A stretch of DNA of 64,000 nt, from NCBI GenBank assembly GCA_907165135.1, contig OU015568.1, positions 3,790,501 to 3,854,500 on the forward strand, read 5' to 3'. The notes beneath the pieces were generated by a model. The model ran no database searches, had not been told where the DNA came from, and was given only the letters and a program-made list of their open reading frames with translations. The translations under genes and the position numbers were made by a program. Below are positions 43,825 through 54,843 of the stretch, piece by piece. The stretch is from Oikopleura dioica (Eukaryota; Chordata; Appendicularia; Copelata; Oikopleuridae). Every line of letters begins with the position of its first letter. Within the stretch, counting starts at the first letter, position 1.

Positions 43825-44570
43825 CCGTGAATGCCGATGGAAACTTCTGGAATCTCTCCACTAGATGGCAGTGGGGTCAAGATTCTGGTCGATACGGAGT
43901 TTGAGCATTTCTTTCACTCCCTTTTTCTGTAAATTTCTTTTTACCTCAACTTCGAATAAAAAACTTTTTTTCCTGAACTTTCGACTTTCCAAAACTTTTA
44001 AATCACAAATCAATTTCTGTCCGGAAATGACGAGAGTTTCCGAAATTTCCGAAATTGCCTGAAAAGAAAAATGTGGCTTGCTTGTTACGGGGACGTGTCG
44101 AAGCTCTTTCTTTTTTAACACAATTTGCTCTGGCGAGAAACCGCATGGCAAAAAAGTTGGGTAAAATTGCTACAACGCTTTTTCTAACGTTAAAAAAGAG
44201 CGTGAAATTATCCGGCTGCTTTATTTGATATAAAGAGGGGTGATATTCGGGTTGTTAGCACATAAGGGCTGCCCGATAACGAGCGCTTTTTGGAAAGAAT
44301 TTTTTAGAGAAAGAATCGCCGATGAAGGAATTGTTCAGAATTAAAACATTTAAAGCAATTCGAATAAGTTGACTTAAACTGGATTGAAAGATTTCTAGAC
44401 AGGAATAATTCTCAAACTTATGAAGAGATCATAAACTCATTATATTTATTTATAGATTTGTAATATTTGAAGTAATTATTAGTGATTAAAAGTTTTAAAT
44501 TTTAAGTATATTTCCCTCCAAACAATGACCATCGCTAGGATAATGTAAACATTATTTATATCTGAACATT

Positions 44571-45518
44571 ATGAAGGTTATTCTTGCAGCATTCATTTCC
44601 CTCGGTTCTGCCCAGGACGATGGTGTCGTAGCGTACAACTATGATGACAACACCTATGAGTACTCCTACTCCTACTATGACGACAGTTCAAGTCTTGACG
44701 GAGATCTGGCTCGACGAAAGAAAAAGAAGAAGAAGGCCAACAGTAAGATTACCATTTTCAACTCCATTTTCATTCCACTCAGAAAACTACACAACTCCAC
44801 CTCCAACAACAACGCCTCCAACAACTTATCCTCCTACAACGACCACTTCTACAACAACCACGACGACGACAACTACAACGACCTACACAACGGACAACTA
44901 CGGAGCTGAAGCAAGCCAGTACGGTTATGACAGCGGAGCCAATCAGAATGGCGGAGCCAATGGTGGAGCAAACTATGGCAACAACGGAGGATATGGCGGA
45001 GACGGCGGTGAAGACGAGCCAGCTTCAAACTTGAGCTGCTGGACTTGCGTCGCTACTTCTATCGAAGATTGCCAAGGTTCGGTCTTTTCTGTGATTCTAG
45101 AGTCGATAATTGAGTATTGTTAAGCCAACGGATCGCTGGTGAGCTGTTTGGAAAACGAAGAATCCTGCGAGCTGGAAGTTCGCACGCGGCTTAACTCGGA
45201 AAGCGGTGATTATTTCGTCGAGCAAATCATGACTGGCTGCAAACAGAAGCTCGCCTGTCAAAACAACCAGTCGAACAACTTCATCGGCAAAATGGGCAAT
45301 TTCAACAAGAAAAAGGCGGAGACTCAGTGTCGACCGGAAACGGACCAGGGCTATGATCACTCGGTTTGCAGACAATGGTAGGATAGAAGAAGTTTGTTTA
45401 GTTTTATCAAAAAAATTAAAGCTGCTGGACTGATAATTGCGTGAACGCCGATGGAAACTTCTGGGATCCCCAAACCCGATGGCAGTGGGGACAAAACAAC
45501 GGCCGATACGGAGTCTGA
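44571..45518 (+). CDS. Ly6/uPAR-like secreted protein, paralogue 3, with mucin stalk
   Basis: The exons are 44571-44742, 44783-45076, 45125-45377 and 45422-45518. After the signal peptide (MKVILAAFISLGSAQ) comes a Tyr/Asp-rich stretch, a basic ARRKKKKKK run, a Thr/Pro-rich stalk (TTPPPTTTPPTTYPPTTTT) and a Gly/Asn-rich linker. The three-finger-type domain follows: LSCWTCVATSIEDCQ, ENEESCELEVRTR, MTGCKQKLACQNNQ, TQCRPETDQGYDHSVCRQ, CCWTDNCV. It ends QWGQNNGRYGV-TGA. The linker exon is absent from paralogue 1. The gene converges with the multi-pass membrane gene 65 bases away. Confidence 0.75.
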
Positions 45519-45582
45519 TTTATTCAAAAAAATACATGACAAAAATACACTTTCATATTTTCCACTTTATTATTCTAAAATT

Positions 45583-47293
45583 TCATTGCTTGGCATCAGG
45601 ATCATAATCTACAGGAAGCATTTCACTTGCTTCTTCTGATTCTTTACTGTCAGTCTTTTCTTTCTTCGTTTTTCCAAGACTGGCGACATAGGTGACCGGT
45701 TTGACGACAGGCTTTAGTACGCGATTGTTCACTTCTGTGGGAAGCTTTTTGAGGTCGCCGAGGAGGTTGTCTGGGGTCATGTTTGCGAGCTCTAGAAGCA
45801 GGGTTAAAGGATGAAAATGGGATGAAAATTACCGAGTTGATATTCTGGGCGGATTTTGAAGATGTAAACAAAGATGAAGACGATGAGAATGAGCGCATAG
45901 GAACACATCAAAATCACCATTATCCAATCAAGAGGTCTAAAGCACTCTTTGCTGAAAGTATGCTGATCGGCAATGTAGAGCGGTTCGTTGTTCTCGTCCG
46001 TGTCAATCGCTGCTAGCCAGACGCAGCCAGGTCTAAAATTTTTGAAATTTTTGAAGCGTGAAAGAGCCAACCTGAATTTCTGGTATCCAAAAGCTTGGAA
46101 TAAAAAGCGATAAGTTCGAAGAGAAGAAAGAACGAGCTCCATCAGCGGAACAACCATCGAAAGACTGTTCATCGCGACGTTTTGATATTTATGCTGCTTC
46201 CTAGAATTACGGTTAGGTTCCAATACAGTAAGAAAAGGCACCTGAAGTTCATCACAAAGGCAAGAAAGCTCAAAAGAGCGATCAAATTCAGCGTAACAGA
46301 GCTGATTCCAGCCGCGAAACTTTGAGCACTCGTTTCGTAATCATAATAAGTAATGAATTTCTCGACAACAAAATATTCGACGAAAAGCTCAGCGAAATCT
46401 TCGAGGATGAAAGCAAAAGCGATGACGATCACTTCCATGTGCACTTCAATTCTGGCCAGAGTTGCGCCAGATTCAGTGTCGAGTTTTTCCGTGAATTTCC
46501 AAAGAAGAACTCCGCATAAGAAAATTCTAAAATTGTCTTTTTGAGAACGGGAAAATCAAACTTACCGGAAACAGCCGACGATGTCGAAGATTCCCATGAT
46601 GATGAAAGCTGAGTTTTCGACGTGAATGAACTCGTTTAACATTCTGGTCTCGTTGGAGACGAAGGACGATACGTAGCCGATATCAAGGAAGAGGTCGGAC
46701 CAGGCAATGAGAAGCGGAATGCAGTAGATTCTAAAATAGAGATGATCAAAAAATTCGATGTATCACCTTGGGGTCTAAACTTTGATAATTCTTTATTTTC
46801 AGAAATTTTTGATACGAAAAAATTCTAAAGGGGCGATTTCTATCACCTTTATGGTTTTCATTTTTACCTGTACAAAATTTTGATCCTCTTCTCGACCGGC
46901 TTCTCATGAATCTTCCAAACTCCTAGCGCCGTATCAACATCATACGCGAGCCCTTCTTTAAACTCATATTGCCCATCTTCTTTCCTCTCCGCCAACGTAT
47001 CGCGAAATTTGACATATGTTTTGTACAGCATTCGGATGGAAAAACCGGACGCGATGAGAAACAAGAACCAAAGGAAGGAAATCCAAGGGCCGAGCCAGTC
47101 GTCCAAAATTTCTGTCTGGCGAATGCAGTTGTAAGTTCCATTGTAGCATTTTATAAGTCCTTCGTCTGAGAAAACTTCTTCCAGTGTTCCTGAGAAAAAT
47201 GCGATACAAAGCTGCTTTATTTGATTTTTGAAAAGAAGACCGGTTTTTTCAAATATTCAATTTACCTGGAATATAATCTTTTTCGTCCAGCAT
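45583..47293 (-). CDS. multi-pass membrane protein, unknown family
   Basis: Exons 47266-47293, 46868-47189, 46566-46730, 46242-46526, 46072-46200, 45833-46032 and 45583-45793 join with the frame open. Hydrophobic segments include WISFLWFLFLIASGFSI, YCIPLLIAWSDLFLDIGYV, FIIMGIFDIVGCF, MEVIVIAFAFILEDFAELFV, LNLIALLSFLAFVM and WIMVILMCSYALILIVFIFV, so six or seven passes are likely. A possible N-glycosylation site (YNGTYNC) lies near the N-terminus before the first helix. The C-terminal tail is Lys/Glu-rich (KTKKEKTDSKESEEASEM). About 430 residues. I do not recognise the family; a receptor or transporter are both possible. Confidence 0.65.
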
Positions 47294-47665
47294 CTGTTTA
47301 TTTCTATAATTTTCTCTCTACGATTGGAATTATTTGACAATTTTCTCTGTGAATTTTGGACTTGCGCCATGCAAAGAAGGCATGATTCAGCTATTTGTTG
47401 ACTGATGTTTGCTCTTTAAGGATATTTGCGAATCATTTTCATACTGACGTATTCTGGGACCACCAGGGTGCAAGTTTAATTTTATTTGATAGAGCTACTA
47501 TGCTCTTTGCGCCTGAAAAGATATGTTTTGAACGCCGCGGGGCGAAAATCGCTCCATCAATTTTTTATTTCAGAAAGGAATTTATTTAATAAAATTGGTT
47601 TAACCCAGAGAAAGAGTCAGGCACAAACTCAAGGAAGCTTTTTATGTTAAATTTCATTTTACACT

Positions 47666-48449
47666 TCACATTTTGTTAAAAAACTCATTGACTTCAGCGG
47701 TCGAAAGCAGGGAACTCTCCTAAATACAATTACTTATATTTTAAAAAGGTCTAACTGTACCTTAGCGGGTTCAGAACGAGATCTAGTGTGAGGCGAGCTG
47801 GCAGAAAGAGGTGCTCGGCCTAAGTCTGGAGAAAATTGCTTGACATCTTCTTCTGTAAAAATCATCTTTCTAGGCATCTAAGAAAAAGGTTTTTGTTTGT
47901 GGATGATGTTTTGGGAGGTACCTTGTCTGATTTTGGCGGTTTTAATTGATGAAAATGCGTGGAAATATTGGGCCGAGATGTTGACTTTGGAAAGGTATTG
48001 AGATTTATATCTTGTGAGTATCCAAGGCTAGGGTTCATTTCAATTGGGGTGACTGAGAATTAAGGGTATACCTTCTGAAGCCAAATGCATTTGGTGAGCG
48101 GCTCAAAACGGGCGATTGTAAACTTGGGGAGCGCAATCGTTTCATCTCTCTTGCTGGCTCCATGTAAGTAAAACTTTGATTTGTCTGCTGCACTTCTGTT
48201 TGGCTTATCAAAAGGGTAAGGGAAGGGAAACGGAAGGGGATTACCTATGTGCCTCGCATGATTTTGGTCGTTTATGATTTTTGATCACAATTGAAAGGAT
48301 AATAACAACGATTGTCAGTAATACAACTGCTCCGGCAAGTCCGCAAATTATTATAATATACAGTTCTTTCTCTAAAGCGCCTCATTAATCTTGGTTTTCA
48401 AGCAATCCTTACCAGAAATACTGGACCGAAACAAAATCTCTTCATTCAT
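47666..48449 (-). CDS. small single-pass membrane protein with Ser/Pro-rich tail
   Basis: About six exons run from ATG 48449 (MNEEILFRSSIS) to TGA 47666-47668, through introns of about 40-80 bases. A strong transmembrane helix (IIIICGLAGAVVLLTIVVII) follows a very short N-terminus. After it comes a basic stop (KNHKRPKS) and a tail of about 130 residues rich in Ser and Pro (SFTYMEPAREMKRLRSPSLQ; SPVLSRSPNAFGF; SRSEPAK) ending STAEVNEFFNKM. It could be an adaptor-like or cell-surface protein whose ectodomain exons I missed. No family recognised. Confidence 0.5.
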
Positions 48450-48896
48450 TTTACAAAAATATTTATTTTCTTCTTTTACTCATCGAAACAAAAAAAAAAC
48501 TGAGTCAATGCGTCCGACACGACGCAGGTAATTTTTACGGCCAAAAATGCAATAAAACTCGACCATTTTATGCATCGTAATTTCTTTGCATGATGCGTAT
48601 GGAAGCGTTGATTATTGCTCGTGCTTCTCATTACAGAAATTAACTGTCAGTTATTCTGTAAGGAGCGAAAAGTCAATTAGGCAGTGGTTTCTTCTGCTTG
48701 TTTTATTTTCGCCTGTCTTAATTTATATGCTGTGGAGATACGTTTAACGAAGTGTTAACTTTACTATGTACCTTGGCTTTCCGTCCCTTTTCTAGCGCCT
48801 TGAGCAAGGCAGGGGGCTCACTCTGCTTTCGTTCAAGAACGCGCGAGTCAAATTTCGGATTTTTAGAGCGCTAGAAATTCGACGAGAGAAACAAGA

Positions 48897-49714
48897 ATGG
48901 ACGAGTTTCAGCAAAAAAAGCTCGAAAAAGAGCTGAGCGAGTTGAAAAAACTCATCGACTTGCATTTCGTCCAACGAAGGAAGGATGAAGAAGAGCTGAA
49001 AGGACTTGAAGATCGAATCGAAAAACGAAAAGAGTATCGAGCTGCTCAACTTGCTGAGCGTGCCAGAGTAAGATTCCGGTGTTCTTCTCTTCCGTTGATT
49101 TCTTTTTGTAGAGGGAGCAAGAAAAAGAAGCGCGACTTCAAGCGGAAAAAGAGCGAAAAGAAGCGGAAGCTCAGCGAAGAGCCGATGAAGAAGCGGCTAG
49201 AAAGAAGGAGCTTCTTCAAGCTCTCAACGCAGCTGCTCATGGAAATCAACGACAAGGTCAGTTCTAGAGCTGTTAAGCGAGTTTGCTAAAAAACACTCTT
49301 TAGACAGGCGAAAGGGACGAGGCACAGAGCGAGAAAAGAAGAAGAAGGTTCTTGCCGAGCGAAGAAAACAGCTCAACATCGACCATTTGGATGTTGAAAA
49401 GCTCAAGGCGAAGGCGAAAGAACTTTTTGATCATCTCAATGTTCTCGAAAACTCAAGGTAAGAAGTGTCTCTTTTTCTCAGATTTCCTATGAAATATGGG
49501 GCTTATGGGGAATGTCAGCCAATCAAAGACCAGTACTCCTAAAAACTCTTGAAATGGTGAGAATCATGAGTAACCTTTAAGAATTACTCTGGAGAAAGAA
49601 ACTGGCGAGCAAAAATACGAGCTTGCTCTCTGTCGATACCGAGTAAACACCCTTAACGACGCCAACACCAAGGCAACCTCCAAGGCCCGCACTCGCGTTG
49701 GAAAGCTCCGATAA
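48897..49714 (+). CDS. TNNT: troponin T
   Basis: The exons are 48897-49067, 49112-49256, 49304-49457 and 49582-49714. The protein is recognisable throughout: [38 protein letters not shown], a long Arg/Glu/Ala helix, [20 protein letters not shown] and [16 protein letters not shown], then the coiled coil with troponin I ending at RVGKLR-TAA. Troponin T anchors the troponin complex to tropomyosin on thin filaments of striated muscle. The acidic N-terminal region typical of vertebrate forms is absent, unless an upstream exon adds it; the reading from ATG 48897 gives about 200 residues. AATAAA lies near 49908. Confidence 0.92.
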
Positions 49715-50303
49715 AAAAGGAAAACCCAGACTTCCTGTGAAACATCTTTGACCATGAAATGTCTCACCGAATGGGATCTTTCTTGTGCCAAAAACTTTCT
49801 AGCACCGATTTAGACTAAGCCCGGATCCGGATTTAAAACCAACTTGATCAAGTTCATACTTCTATTTCTATTCTTTTTTGTCTACTGTTTATATTACTAT
49901 CTTACTAATAAATGAGTACTCGAGTTACTTCTTTTTTTTTACCTTTGATCTTTTTTTCTGCAAGCATGGTTTATCGTCGAAATTTATCATGTGTGGACAG
50001 AATTTTCTGTAGTGTTAACGAGGCGGCGAGAGCCAAGATGAACCTGAAAAAAATTGAAAATCGCAATGACAGCTCATTAAAAAGGACTTTGAATGAGGCA
50101 AGGGAGGATCAACGGTATCAACTGTACTGTGGCTTGATTTATTTACAGTATGTTACACGGGGCAGGTTACAACGAGTAAAAAGGAGAGCTCATTCTAGAG
50201 TCAAGAATCTAGAAATTCTAGATCAGACTTGTTCCACGTGAGAAATCGTTAAGAGATGATCGCCGGGTAAATTCGCTCTAGAAATCAAAAGTTCTTGAAT
50301 TGG

Positions 50304-52325
50304 TCATTTTATTGAACCCTGACTCAGGTTGCTGATCTTCGGAAAACTTACATTAACTTGCGAATTATCCCTCGAGAATCCCTTCTTATCATCCCCATCA
50401 TTTTTCTTCCTGGAAATTATGAAAGCTCCGAGGTTGACTACGTAGATTTGAAGAAGAAATTTAACGAAAACATCGAAGAAGCTTATTTCGCTGGATTGAT
50501 TAGAGTCGTCAAAGCAATTTTCATATATTGCTTCCAGCGTGTAATCATCATGAATCGGGTGGAGAATTTCTCCGAGGCAAGAAAGAGCGGCTTGATCTTC
50601 GAGTTTCGGATTCACAGAATCGCCTGAATGTTTTTTAAAAGCTTCAAGGGTCGTAGTTCAAATTTGTTTCCCATTTGAGAATGAGACCATTTTCATCAGC
50701 TACCTGGAAAGTCAAACAAGCTCATTAACGCAGGTAGGAATCCTAGGCTTCTTCTTGAGACTTGAATCAACGCTGGTAGAAGCACACAAACAGACAAAAT
50801 AACGATAAAGAACAGAAGGTCAAAAGATCGTCGGCTCATTTTGAACTTTGTCGTTATTTTCTGTCTGAAATATTCATAGATTTTCGCCATCGAGAGCTGA
50901 AAAAAATGACGTTTTTTCTTTGAATAAAAAAGAAATATACCGTGAAATTGAACAGCGTAAAATAATTAAGCATTCTGAAGCAAAATGAAACGAAATCAAA
51001 AGTCGTCGAAGAGATGATTTCTTCGGGCAGTTTCTTCATCCCAAGAATGTGAAGAAAGACGAGCATGGGAGTCCAATCGAATCTGCAATTAATTTTCGCA
51101 TTCTTTAACTCGGTTAGCCGGTTTTCGTTCTAGTTTCAACTCGACTCGTAATTAATGAACTCGTTTGCTTTTTCTAAGAACGCGATGACCGATCCTCTAA
51201 TTCGATGAAAACTGCGCGGGATTGGCGAAAAACGAGTTCAGCCAAGTCCTCTCCAGTTAGCCTGAGTTCTTGTTGCTCGAAGCTCTGTTTGTTTAGTTCG
51301 ATGTTGGAAAGGGCGTAATTATACATTTTCGAAAACTCGCTGGCCACTAATGCGCCGTTATCTGAATTCAATAATGACGTACCCCATTTATTCAAAATTT
51401 ATCTCACCTTTCAACACATCAGTTATATTTTCAAGGCTTTTTTGGGTGCAGTTTTCCGCCCTGAAATCGCCCATGATTTGAAGACTTGTTGAAGAAAAAT
51501 TGCCAGATTCAGACCAAGTTGGAAGGATTTGAGAGAGCTCGTTGCATAATTTGGTGTGGAAGTTGAGGGCGAAGAAATTTTCATTTTGCATGTCGGATAA
51601 GCGGATTTCAAGGAGATTACGGGACTCTGAGCATTTGTCCATCCTGTTGTTGTCTTGAAAAATATGTATTAAGACCTGGTTTTCATCTTTTTTCTCGAGA
51701 TAAAATCATTTGCCATGAGTTATCATGAGCCGGATCCAGAGTTGCAGATTTCTATTAATTTTTCTGAGCTGAGCTGAGCTGACCTGAGTAAAAATTTCTC
51801 TGAGCTGAGCTGAGATGAGCTGGCCTATTTCGGAGGTTACTGAGCTGAGCTGAGCTGAGCTGAGCTGGCCTTTTCAGAGGTCATTGAGCGGAGCTGAGCT
51901 GAGCAGACCTTTTGTTTAAGAGAGTTGAGCCGAGGTGAGCTGATTGAGCCTAGCTGAGCTGTTTTACTGTTTTTTGGTAGTAAAATTGTATTCAAATCAT
52001 TGAGCTGAGCTGAGCAAAGCTAAATTAGAGTTGTCTGAGCTGAGCAGAACAGATTATGTTCGAAAATAATTGATCTGAGCTGAGCTGAGCTGAGCAGATC
52101 AGATCATTTTCAAAAATCACTGAGCTGAGCGACTGCTCAGCTCACTCAGCTCAGCAAATTTGCAAGTCTGGCCGGATCCCGAACCTAATTCTTCCCTCTA
52201 CCCGTATTTTTCAATTTAAACTTACCTTTGAAGCTTAAAAACTTGATAATCAAGCAACCATGAATCAAAAGCCCCAAAAAATGAACGAGACTCCAACCAA
52301 TCGCGCAGCTTTTCAAGCATATCAT
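50304..52325 (-). CDS. membrane protein with Cys-containing ectodomain, unknown
   Basis: Exon 1 from ATG 52325 encodes a hydrophobic leader (GWSLVHFLGLLIHGCLIIKF). After an intron of about 565 bases that holds a MITE, an ectodomain-like stretch follows: DKCSESRNLLEIRLSDM, HTKLCNELSQILPTW, GDFRAENCTQKSLENITDV, SKMYNYALSNIELNKQ. Next come VSFCFRMLNYFTLFNFT, a basic RRSFDLLFFIVILSVCVLL helix, DSVNPKLEDQAALSCLGE and a last helix FVKFLLQIYVVNLGAFIIS followed by RKKNDGDDKK. The stop at 50304 falls inside a GAGTCAGG-type repeat, so the C-terminal 15 residues may be repeat-derived. No family recognised. Confidence 0.5.
51737..52170. mobile_element. hAT-type MITE of GAGCT repeats, copy 1
   Basis: 434 bp, flanked by direct GCCGGATC (51729-51736 and 52171-52178). 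The ends are CAGAGTTGCAGATTT and the inverse-type AAATTTGCAAGTCTG. The interior is almost only CTGAGCTGAG repeats, switching strand near the right end. It lies in intron 1 of the membrane-protein gene. Confidence 0.88.
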
Positions 52326-53451
52326 TTTTCATAAATCGACCTTCTCTTGATTTCAGAATTATATATCTGCGTCTATCTCTTCGCTCAGAAACGAAACGGG
52401 TTCACCAGATTTGGCGCGTTTCATTTTTGAAGATCCTTAAAGCTTCTGAAAAAATGCTAATGAAAGGAAACAGTGTTGGAACGTGTCATTCATCGAATGA
52501 ACCAGGGTTCTCTCTCTTTTTTTCGTGAAAGAGAAAGGCAAGATTTTTAACACAGCGCCAACAATAGGAACAGATCAATAGTAAGGCATCTTAAAAGCCA
52601 AAGCTTTTTGTAGTTTGAAATTTATATTTCAAATGAAATTCATCGAGCGATTTCATAAATTGAAAGTTCAAAAAGGAGAAAGATGAAAGGTGAGAAGTTT
52701 TCCTTGCTTTTGTAATTATTTCGGAGTTTCCATAGTAAATACGTAACGCAAATAATTTCGAACACACCTTGAGGTGGTTGTCCTTGACCCCATGCATCGT
52801 TCATTTATCGATTTTTATTAACCGCTCGTCAACTTTGCATCAAAATTTAAAATCAAAAGTCAGTTTTTGATCATCAAATTCATTATAAAACAAAGAGTAC
52901 ACTGCACTTCAATGACTGAAGGGGGAGGTCGACGAGGATCGGAATTTTCGTGACCAAAAATGCGGAAAAACCGGACTCGATAGCAGAATTTTGATTTTTT
53001 GGCTGTCAGAAAAAGCGTTTGAAAATTCAGGCGGTAAGAAGAAAATTTGTGTTTTATTCAAAAATTTTCGAGAAAATGAGTCAAAGAAGGGGTGTCTCTT
53101 GACCAAAAATCAGCCCCAAGAAGTCGTTTTTTCGGTCATTCTTCTATTCTATTATAAACTGCCGAATAATTGGACATAATTTATGTCACATAAATAAATC
53201 AAAGATCCGTAACGTTTATTTCGCCTTCTGTAACATTGTCATTTTCAAAACAGATCCGTTCAGATTCTTCGTTTCGTCATTGACTTCAGTAAATTTTACC
53301 GCGACTCAACTGGCCTCACCACGGCCTCGACCAGACTTCAAGGCCGTACGCAAATATCACTGAGTGGAGCGTTGCACTCTTCTCTCGTCCCATTCACCAC
53401 AATTTTCAATCACGAATTTTCGCAAAACGTTTTTTTTCTCAAAAAACAACG

Positions 53452-54209
53452 ATGTTCCACACTCGGAACGAAACTGGCAGAGTAAGAGCTTCATCAATCG
53501 ACAGTGAAGGGTAAGAAAAATATTTTTTATTCTCGATTATAATTTTCATTAATTTAAGACGTTCTCGTCCATCAACACCAGAAGGATCGATTCTATACGA
53601 TCTTCTGACAACCGGGAGATCAAAAGCTTCCGGAAATAGCTCTGCTAGTCAAGCTGCCTTCAAAAATACCCTCGGTAGTGATTTTCTTAAATTCCTTTTT
53701 CAACCCTTTTTTAGACGAGTCGATCAACTATCTGATCCGAAAATGCACCTTCCTGAAAATCCCCTCCCCGAACAACTTCAACTCATCCGCCGTGACTGGC
53801 TCTGCGTCTTTCTTATCAAATGCGCTCTCTCTGGTCTGACCCCAAATCTTGGACTCAACGACCCGAAAGAGCGGGAGATCTACGCTGAGTTCAAAAACAT
53901 GACAGAATTGTAAGTCCTATCAACCAAAGCTCCTCATCATCAAAATCTTCTAGCGTTCAAAACAGCGAAGCGACAGAAAACGAGTTGACAGACATCATAT
54001 CCGCAGTTGTCTTCAACGAACGCTCTCTCCAACTCTCCCGCCTGTCGCAGCAGCACCAGCTCCAACTTGGTAATATCCTTCTTTGCGTTTCTGAGGCGAG
54101 AAGAATGGACTCCCAGCTTCTTTCCTCAGCTCTTTTCAAAGATGTTGAGCTCCCGACTCGACGAACAATCACCTTTCTCCAACAACTTGCTTCGGCAAAA
54201 CATATGTAA
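53452..54209 (+). CDS. cytosolic protein of about 200 aa, unknown
   Basis: The exons are 53452-53510, 53559-53674, 53720-53909 and 53954-54209. The start MFHTRNETGRVRASSIDSEG leads into a Ser-rich stretch with RSRPSTPEGSI (a likely phosphorylated segment), then LPEQLQLIRRDWLCVFLIK, LGLNDPKEREIYAEFKNM, NELTDIISAVVFNERSLQLS and RRTITFLQQLASAKHM-TAA. The third exon acceptor was chosen as GACGAG at 53719 because it alone keeps the frame. Mostly helical, no signal or membrane segment. I do not recognise it. Confidence 0.5.
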
Positions 54210-54843
54210 AATGCCCTTCAAAAGGCTCTTTTACTACATTCACTGACGATTCAGATCTTTATATCTGATGATTATGCTTTCTTTTTCCTCCCCAAAAAGG
54301 GGTCATTCTAGAGCGATAAAATGTCGAATGACTGATTTTTTCCTTATTCTTGCTAGCAAACAATTTTTTCAAACTCTACCGACCCCAGGAATTTTCGAAA
54401 ACAACGCTCTTTCAACAATTTATATCGCTCTGAATGACTCCGGAAATGCTCCCCTCTTTAAATTTTATCTGTCCATCTGTACACACTGGTGAGCGGTTGA
54501 ATGTCAGTTGGGCTATGCCTTCTTATGCAAACTCTGAGCAATGCTTACTTTAATCACATGTTTACCAGACTTTCCGTGGAATTTCTTTCCGCGGGATTTT
54601 GTTTTTATCTTTTTCCGACAAATTGAGAAGGGTCCAAGGTCATTCAAGTGCGAGCCAAAATAAATAAATGTCTCTCATTAGATTGTTACGCATTACTATT
54701 TATTTTCAAGAACGGAAAGAATTTGAAAGTGATCTAGCAAACTACATTAATTCATTGATGTCAGGAAAATAATTGGTTCAAAGAAAAAGGAATCATGCTT
54801 TCCAATTCTTTCAATATTAATTAAGTCGTCCCCGTCTTTTAAC

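Larger units (their letters stand above)
41838..43904 (+). pseudogene. Ly6/uPAR-like paralogue 2, last exon split by a transposon
   Basis: Exons 41838-41961 (MKFLLLIPSLVMSQDLEEND), 42005-42094 (RCWKCDHKSVAACQ), 42147-42375 (ESCQ...TGCKQKKACQRNQANNF...TQCRPETNRGY) and 42564 onward (CCWTDNCVN) match paralogue 3 at 44571-45518. In the last exon a 1236-bp element (42589-43824) sits right after the TGCGTGAAT codons. The original end, VNADGNFW...RWQWGQDSGRYGV-TGA, resumes intact at 43826-43904. Because both flanks are still open and conserved, the insertion looks recent. Read through the element, the protein would gain an unrelated tail (QGSGFWPKMKSESEAK). Confidence 0.75.

Noticed and set aside
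45650-46016. Frames on both strands overlapping the multi-pass membrane gene
   Set aside because: They cross its splice sites; the minus-strand exon chain with helices in register is better supported.
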